DNA of 22,352 nt from Tritrichomonas foetus (lineage: Eukaryota; Parabasalia; Tritrichomonadida; Tritrichomonadidae). The number at the start of each line of letters is the position of its first letter. Position 1 is the first letter of the stretch. Under the pieces are notes generated by a model. The model was given only the letters and a program-made list of their open reading frames with translations. It was not told the origin of the DNA and searched no databases. Positions 18,015 to 22,352 of the stretch are shown here, piece after piece. A program made the position numbers and the translations under genes. Where the stretch lies: the NCBI GenBank assembly GCA_001839685.1, contig MLAK01001178.1, forward strand, positions 6,665 to 29,016, in the 5' to 3' direction.

Positions 18015-19673
18015 GTAATAAAAATTAACGAAACTAAATAAAATACAATTTAATCTATATGAAAACAATTTTCTTATTCTAGCAGGACTTTTTTTCCAAT
18101 GAGGGTAGATATTCTGTTTACCAAGCGTTTTGTAATTGTGAAGTGAAAGGTCAAATAAAGGCCAAAAGTGGAAAAATCAAATGGGTTAATATTATGTGAA
18201 CTTTGCTGGTTCTTTGGGTCACTTAGACTTGGAGGATGCGCCATTATTGAACACAACTGATGACGCTTAGTGATTCTGACATGTGGTCACGGGCCAGAGC
18301 CTCTTCCAATGGCCAAATGAGTCGAAAGGGCCCGCAAAGTTCACATCACATTTACCCATTTTAAGTGTCAAAAAAAAACATAGGATAAAAAATCTTGCTT
18401 AATGGTAAGTTCCATCGTAGACAGATTCTAGGGCTAGGAATTATGGTGTAGACAAAAATAATTCTGTCATACGGCAAAAAAATGTTGGTTGAAAAGATTC
18501 TTTTAAAAATCGACCTAGAGAAATGGCCTATAAAGGCCAAATTCATCAACCGGTTCTTTTCATATTTTTCTCCTTTCATGATGAGATAATTCGGTAAATT
18601 TAGATATTTTTGAGATGTCTGTTTTATCCATCACTGTTGTGACCAAGGTTTCAAAATCTAACGACTCATCTTATTGTGTTGTCCTATAAAAACTTATTCT
18701 ACTTTCATTATATCTTTACCAAAAGCTTTAAACCGGTGTATGCATACAACTATTTCATGTTTTCTGTTTTTCATGATTGTAGCAATGACTAATTTCAAAA
18801 CCGATTTCCATCTAATTTTTTCCGTATTTTAAAATGCTTAAGCAGAAACAACTGAACTTTTTCAATAAGTTTTCAAAAATAATTCTCCTTATTTTGATCA
18901 AATCTTTGACACTAGAGAAATTTTAATTGGTTAAATCTTTTTTTAGCTTAAGTTTTGGAAAGTATTGTAATCCAATATAAGGCGGCAAGTTTAGTTGAAT
19001 TCATTGATTCAATGATTGAAAAAAATTGAATAAATCGCGAAAATCAAAAAGTGGTTGCTTAAGAATACATGGTTTTCAATGAGATAAAGCAGCTCTACTT
19101 ATGAATAGATTATAAAAATATATTCTAACTATTATCATCCAATAAATAAAGTATTAAAGCAGATATAGAAGAAGATATTTTCAGTTGAAATGTAATAAAT
19201 TAATTTCTCTTTTGTCTGAATTTATTATTAAAACTATAGAAAATCTTTGAATATTCTTCAGAAAAAAAATGAACCAACTTTTTTTTTCGCATGAGATTCA
19301 TCATAATTATTGATTGTAAGAACAATTTCGGGAAGTAGCATATATTTACATGAGAATTGAAAAAGTTCACTTTTTGATTTCACTTCATTTTTTCAGGTTA
19401 TTCCAGTATTTAAAAAAGTCCCTCATTTAATGAATTTTATTTTCAAAATAATTCTCAAATTGGTTGGAATTTCATAGAAATTAACCACAATTTATTTGTT
19501 ACCCTGATGAATCTTTTTATCATATAAATAATGTATATGACGTAATTTTGTCAATGAACAATCATATTTTAGACGAAGGATTTTGAATATGCATTCAATT
19601 ACTTTGAATTCACATTGAAAAATTCAATATAACTTTCATGTGAAATCCAATTTTTTTATTTTTCATCCATTTC
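18015..19673. other. Spacer with higher-GC block and inverted-repeat element
   Basis: The first 600 bases (to about 18600) are richer in G and C than typical spacer. They hold the 18178-18362 inverted repeat and a 12-base direct repeat ATAAAGGCCAAA (18155-18166 and 18530-18541). A minus-strand frame at 18361-18579 (72 codons, beginning MKGEKYEKNRLMNLAFIGHF) and another at 18074-18244 may be chance frames. From 18700 to 19673 nothing is supported, apart from an orphan TCACTTCATT at 19380-19389 on the plus strand, about 285 bases before the phosphatase start. Confidence 0.45.
18178..18362. repeat. Long imperfect inverted repeat (MITE-like element or structured RNA)
   Basis: The left arm around 18178-18240 and right arm around 18300-18360 are reverse complements with mismatches at fixed spacing. 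The core ATGTGAACTTTGC (18194-18206) and GCAAAGTTCACAT (18334-18346) is a perfect 13-bp pair. Outward, AAATGGGT pairs with ACCCATTT. Inward, GGTTCTTT faces AAAGGGCC and pairs completely if G-U pairs are allowed, followed by TTGG/CCAA and more. The internal loop holds TGATGA and CTGA. GC content is well above the flanks. It fits either a small palindromic transposon or an RNA with a long basal stem; it matches no RNA family I know. Confidence 0.6.
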
Positions 19674-20240
19674 ATGAAGCAATCACTTGTCCTTGACTTA
19701 GATGAAACTCTCTTATCAACATCCGTCCTCCCTCCACCTGGAGTCCACTACAGAGTCCGAGTTAACCGTAGATTCCTATATATCCGATTCAGACAAGGAT
19801 TGAAAGATTTTCTTAATGAAGTAGCGAAACAGTTCGAATTATATATTTTCACATCACAACCGATGCGCGTTGCAGTTCAAATCATTGATTTGATTTCCAG
19901 AGAAATTATAGAAATACCAAAAACGAATCGGTTTTACCGCGAAGATTGTATTATTGAAAATGGTTACTATGTAAAGGACCTCACTCTGATTCGAAAGGAC
20001 ACAGAAAATATATTCCTTGTTGATGATATTCAAGGATCGGCCCAAAGACAGCCGCAGTGCCTCGTGAAGGCCAAGCCATGGCTCGGGTTTGATGATTCTG
20101 ACAACGAACTTCAGGAAACAATTATTCCAGCATTGAATCAAATGCGCGGGAAATCTGCAAGGCTTCAAGCAGTTAACCATGTTTCACAATTTCTTGTGGC
20201 GGATACAATTTTTGGCCTGAATTATATCTTCAATGTTTGA
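19674..20240 (+). CDS. FCP1/SCP (NIF-type) HAD phosphatase, minimal catalytic domain
   Basis: 188 residues that are essentially one FCP1-homology domain, a Mg-dependent phosphoserine/threonine phosphatase of the haloacid dehalogenase superfamily. LVLDLDETLL carries the catalytic pair D8 and D10 of the DxDxT signature. FELYIFTSQ places the motif II Thr at T60. RFYREDCIIENGYYVKDLT (86-104) is the family core, with K101 probably the phosphate-binding Lys. FLVDDIQ (D117, D118) is the metal-binding motif, where most relatives have D-[ND]-S-P. DDSDNEL (140-146) and the final helix complete the fold. Family members act on the RNA polymerase II tail, or on lipin and Smad-like substrates; the target here is unknown. 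The ATG is preceded by TTCATCCATTTC, an imperfect initiator. It appears intact and active. Confidence 0.9.
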   Translation: MKQSLVLDLDETLLSTSVLPPPGVHYRVRVNRRFLYIRFRQGLKDFLNEVAKQFELYIFTSQPMRVAVQIIDLISREIIEIPKTNRFYREDCIIENGYYVKDLTLIRKDTENIFLVDDIQGSAQRQPQCLVKAKPWLGFDDSDNELQETIIPALNQMRGKSARLQAVNHVSQFLVADTIFGLNYIFNV

Positions 20241-21239
20241 TATTTTTTGTGTTGTTTATATTTATAAAATTTTAGATATTGACGAATAATTATATTTGAA
20301 ATAAAGATTTATTCGACTTATAATTAATGATTTTTGTTTTAATTTTTCTTTTTCTTTGATCTATCGATTCGATATTATCGAAGCATTCCGATCAAAGGTT
20401 AAACCAGAAATTCTGATTCTACTGGATGATTGACTAAACTTGTTGCTGATATTAAAGATTAAAAATCTTGATCAGTGAATTTCCAAAAAATGATATTTAG
20501 GAAAAGAAAATAATGATGATCGAATGAAGCATTGTATTCGAGATTTAGTTTGGCCAAGTTAAAATCTTTTACAAGTTTATCTATGAATAATAGAATTTTC
20601 TGATTATTCTGATCTTATTTCCTTTATTTTTTATCCACTTCGTATTTGAAGTATATTTTCTCACCAAAAACGCTGAGAAAAAATGTTTTTAGTCGAATTT
20701 TGGATTATGATTTTTTTTTTTTTTTTTCCAAAATATGCTTATGTAGTCAACTTTTTTCAAGGAAAATATTTTTATAACAGCTGGAAGAACATTTCTATAT
20801 GAAAATTCTTCAGAGTTCTCCATTGAAATCGAATTTATATCTTGAAGAGTTGATTTTTGAAAGATTATTAAAAAGATTGACTTATTTTGAATTATTCAAA
20901 CACCAATACAGAAAAATGTTCTCATGATACAATTCCTACTAATTCTTATGACTTATATGATTGAATGTCTTCTGAAATTGAAATTGCATATGTTGAAATG
21001 CTTATGAATTGATCAGTGAATGATTTTTCGACGACTGGTATGATTTATGCTGGAAAAAAAGAAAATCATACAAATTTGTATCATTGCATTCAACACTATA
21101 TTTTTGGAAGATTTTATTATCATTTATTCCTCTCAATTACAAACAAAGTTGTTGAAGCTGCTGAAAATATTTTTCCAATTATCTAAGAAATTGGATTTAT
21201 ACTTTATGCTGCAATATTGTTGTGTTTGTGTCAATATAA
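20241..21239. other. AT-rich spacer downstream of the phosphatase gene
   Basis: No gene supported. AATAAAG at about 20299 may serve as the poly(A) signal of the phosphatase gene. A 17-base T run ends near 20728. The frame opening at 21047 is AT-driven in its first half and becomes coding-like only near 21240. Confidence 0.5.
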
Positions 21240-22076
21240 TGGTAATAAATATTTCAGAAAACAACCTATGTTATGCTTTATTACTCTTATTAATGTGCTC
21301 AGCGAAAATAGTTCTTTCTAGCTCTCACATTTTATCTGTGTTAGGTGGAAACTTCAATTCTCGAAGCCTTGATTCAACAACAAGATGATAAGAATTTTAT
21401 GATGGATTAGTTGAAGAAATTCCAGATTCCGTAATTATTTTTACTGCAACCGAGATTATTCAAAGTGCAAGCAAAGACACAACTAATCTCCTTAATAAAA
21501 CTTTGATTCTTTGTAGAATTAGAAGTGAATGTTTGATAAACTCATCAAAGATGACATTTTGTGAAGTGATTCTTTACTTACTTTAATTCTCCCACCAAGA
21601 CTTGTTTCATGAGTTGCTTCAGGAGAAAGGAACATTTCATCTGCTGTATAATCAGATACAGTTGTTTTCATTTATATTGTAAATTTTACTCCATGGTGTG
21701 GATTAACACCAGCAGATAAGGTAATGAATAATCTTTTCTTCAAATGTTTTGATTCTTCAACAGCTTCACATTCAACATTGACTAAATGGAAATGCATACG
21801 TGATTACTATATGTTATCTAGTGGAATTTTTGCAGATGTGAACCAACCAGCAGTTCATTCCAAAGATGTTGTTGAATTTGGATTAGAAGCTTTATTGTTA
21901 TCTAACCAACTATTAATATGACACAACAAATGGAACAATATGGCGCCACAATTAAAATTCATGTTTCTCAAAGTGTTTATGTAAATAATTTATGGTACAA
22001 ATTTTAAGAACATGGACAAATTGAAATAATAATGGTAAAGTAGTTACATATCCTGTCAGTAGAAAAAATAAAATAA
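21240..22076 (+). pseudogene. Decayed plus-strand gene in three frames, family unknown
   Basis: Coding-like sequence runs through all three frames with stops in between. Frame 2 (about 21240-21580) includes LGGNFNSRSLDSTTR, then TGA-TAA at 21386-21391, then EEIPDSVIIFTATEIIQSAS. Frame 1 (about 21565-21920) includes SDSLLTLILPPRLVS, TGA at 21610, TAA at 21649, then VNFTPWCGLTPADKVMNNLF and SSGIFADVNQPAVHSKDVVE, ending at the TGA at 21919. Frame 0 (about 21915-22076) includes NMTQQMEQYGATIKIHVSQS and VNNLWYKF, with TAA and TAG interruptions. Codons (GGA, ACA, CCA, GCA, GAT) match expressed genes here. The minus strand is also partly open, because wobble positions coincide, but its stops are more frequent. 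At least two frameshifts and about six stops are needed, so it is a pseudogene if the sequence is accurate. No family is recognised. Confidence 0.5.
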
Positions 22077-22287
22077 ATCATATCATATTCTCATAGGTGT
22101 TATTTCTTTTCAGGAATTGAATACAAATTTGGTCTCTTTTTACGATTTTCGATCTTTAATTAATTTTTTCAATATAAAGATGTATACAAACCAAATAGTC
22201 TTAACGTANNAAATCACTNAANTGATNNTTATCATCAGTATTACTTAATACCATCAGTCAAAAATCAAAACCCAAATAGCTAAAAGA

Positions 22288-22352
22288 ATGACGAAAATTT
22301 CCCTTATCGCAAACTTCGCAAATGGTCGAATTCACAAATATTTCGAAAATGA
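22288..22352 (+). CDS. Possible start of a gene running off the right edge
   Basis: From an ATG at 22288 the frame is open to the last base (21 codons: MTKISLIANFANGRIHKYFE then N). The last in-frame stop upstream is the TAA at 22246-22248. Base composition changes abruptly here from AT-only spacer to mixed codons (TCC, CTT, ATC, GCA, GGT, CGA), as at true gene starts in this window. The sequence just before (22209-22228) contains undetermined bases. Too short for any functional call. Confidence 0.4.
   Translation, partial: MTKISLIANFANGRIHKYFEN

Noticed and set aside
18361..18579. Minus-strand 72-codon frame
   Set aside because: It lies in the higher-GC block with no recognisable domain and poly-Phe content at its end. 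It was kept only as a remark in the spacer entry.
21724..21921. Independent 65-residue plus-strand protein
   Set aside because: The same frame stays coding-like well upstream of this ATG, so it is an internal piece of the decayed gene, not a gene of its own.
21522..21989. Minus-strand reading with coding-like islands opposite the right-end pseudogene
   Set aside because: Wobble positions coincide with plus frame 1, so it is expected to look partly open. It has more stops (21672, 21804, 21807, 21855, 21990) than the plus reading and weaker continuity over 21915-22040.

Overview
The window is strongly AT-rich eukaryotic DNA with compact, apparently intronless genes separated by long AT-only spacers. 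It most resembles a parabasalid (trichomonad) nuclear genome, with Tritrichomonas as the first guess. The reasons are: a membrane-anchored BNR sialidase with a Pro/Thr/Gln stalk, a small Rab GTPase with a double-cysteine tail, a short two-repeat Myb protein, a bacterial-type flavin reductase in a protist setting, and initiator-like TCA(C/T)(A/T) motifs a few bases upstream of several start codons. The assignment is by recognition only; no rRNA or marker gene is present.

Left part (1-7500): a minus-strand gene for a helix-turn-helix protein, probably transposon-derived, runs off the left edge. It is followed by about 2.4 kb of spacer holding broken coding remnants on the plus strand (about 1208-1530 and 2253-3569). 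Then comes the large sialidase gene (minus, 3668-5986) and 1.5 kb of spacer.

Middle (7500-16400): an isolated tRNA-Gly(UCC) with its own Pol III terminator, then five intact minus-strand genes: a coiled-coil protein, an SLC45/sucrose-transporter-like MFS carrier, a Rab GTPase, an R2R3-like Myb protein and a sugar-porter-family MFS carrier. Between Rab and Myb there is a 46-codon plus-strand ORF whose stop codon lies in a perfect 13-bp inverted repeat.

Right part (16400-22352): a plus-strand flavin-reductase-like gene of markedly higher GC (probable lateral transfer), followed by a higher-GC, long imperfect inverted repeat that could be a small transposon (MITE) or a structured RNA. Next are a small FCP1/NIF-type phosphatase gene, a decayed plus-strand gene in three frames (about 21240-22076), and the likely first codons of a gene running off the right edge.

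Functionally, the sialidase (release of host or mucin sialic acid) and the two sugar-type carriers fit a surface glycan-foraging parasite or commensal, but their proximity need not mean a pathway because each gene has its own promoter and trichomonads have no operons. No complete novel multi-gene system was found. The most unusual items are the 18178-18362 inverted-repeat element, the decayed genes that long-ORF searches miss, and a recurrent TCAC(A/T)TCATT promoter decamer. Three minus-strand genes (sialidase, Rab, sugar porter) are given shorter starts than a search permitting TTG or GTG would give, because their first ATG lies 1 to 4 codons inside.
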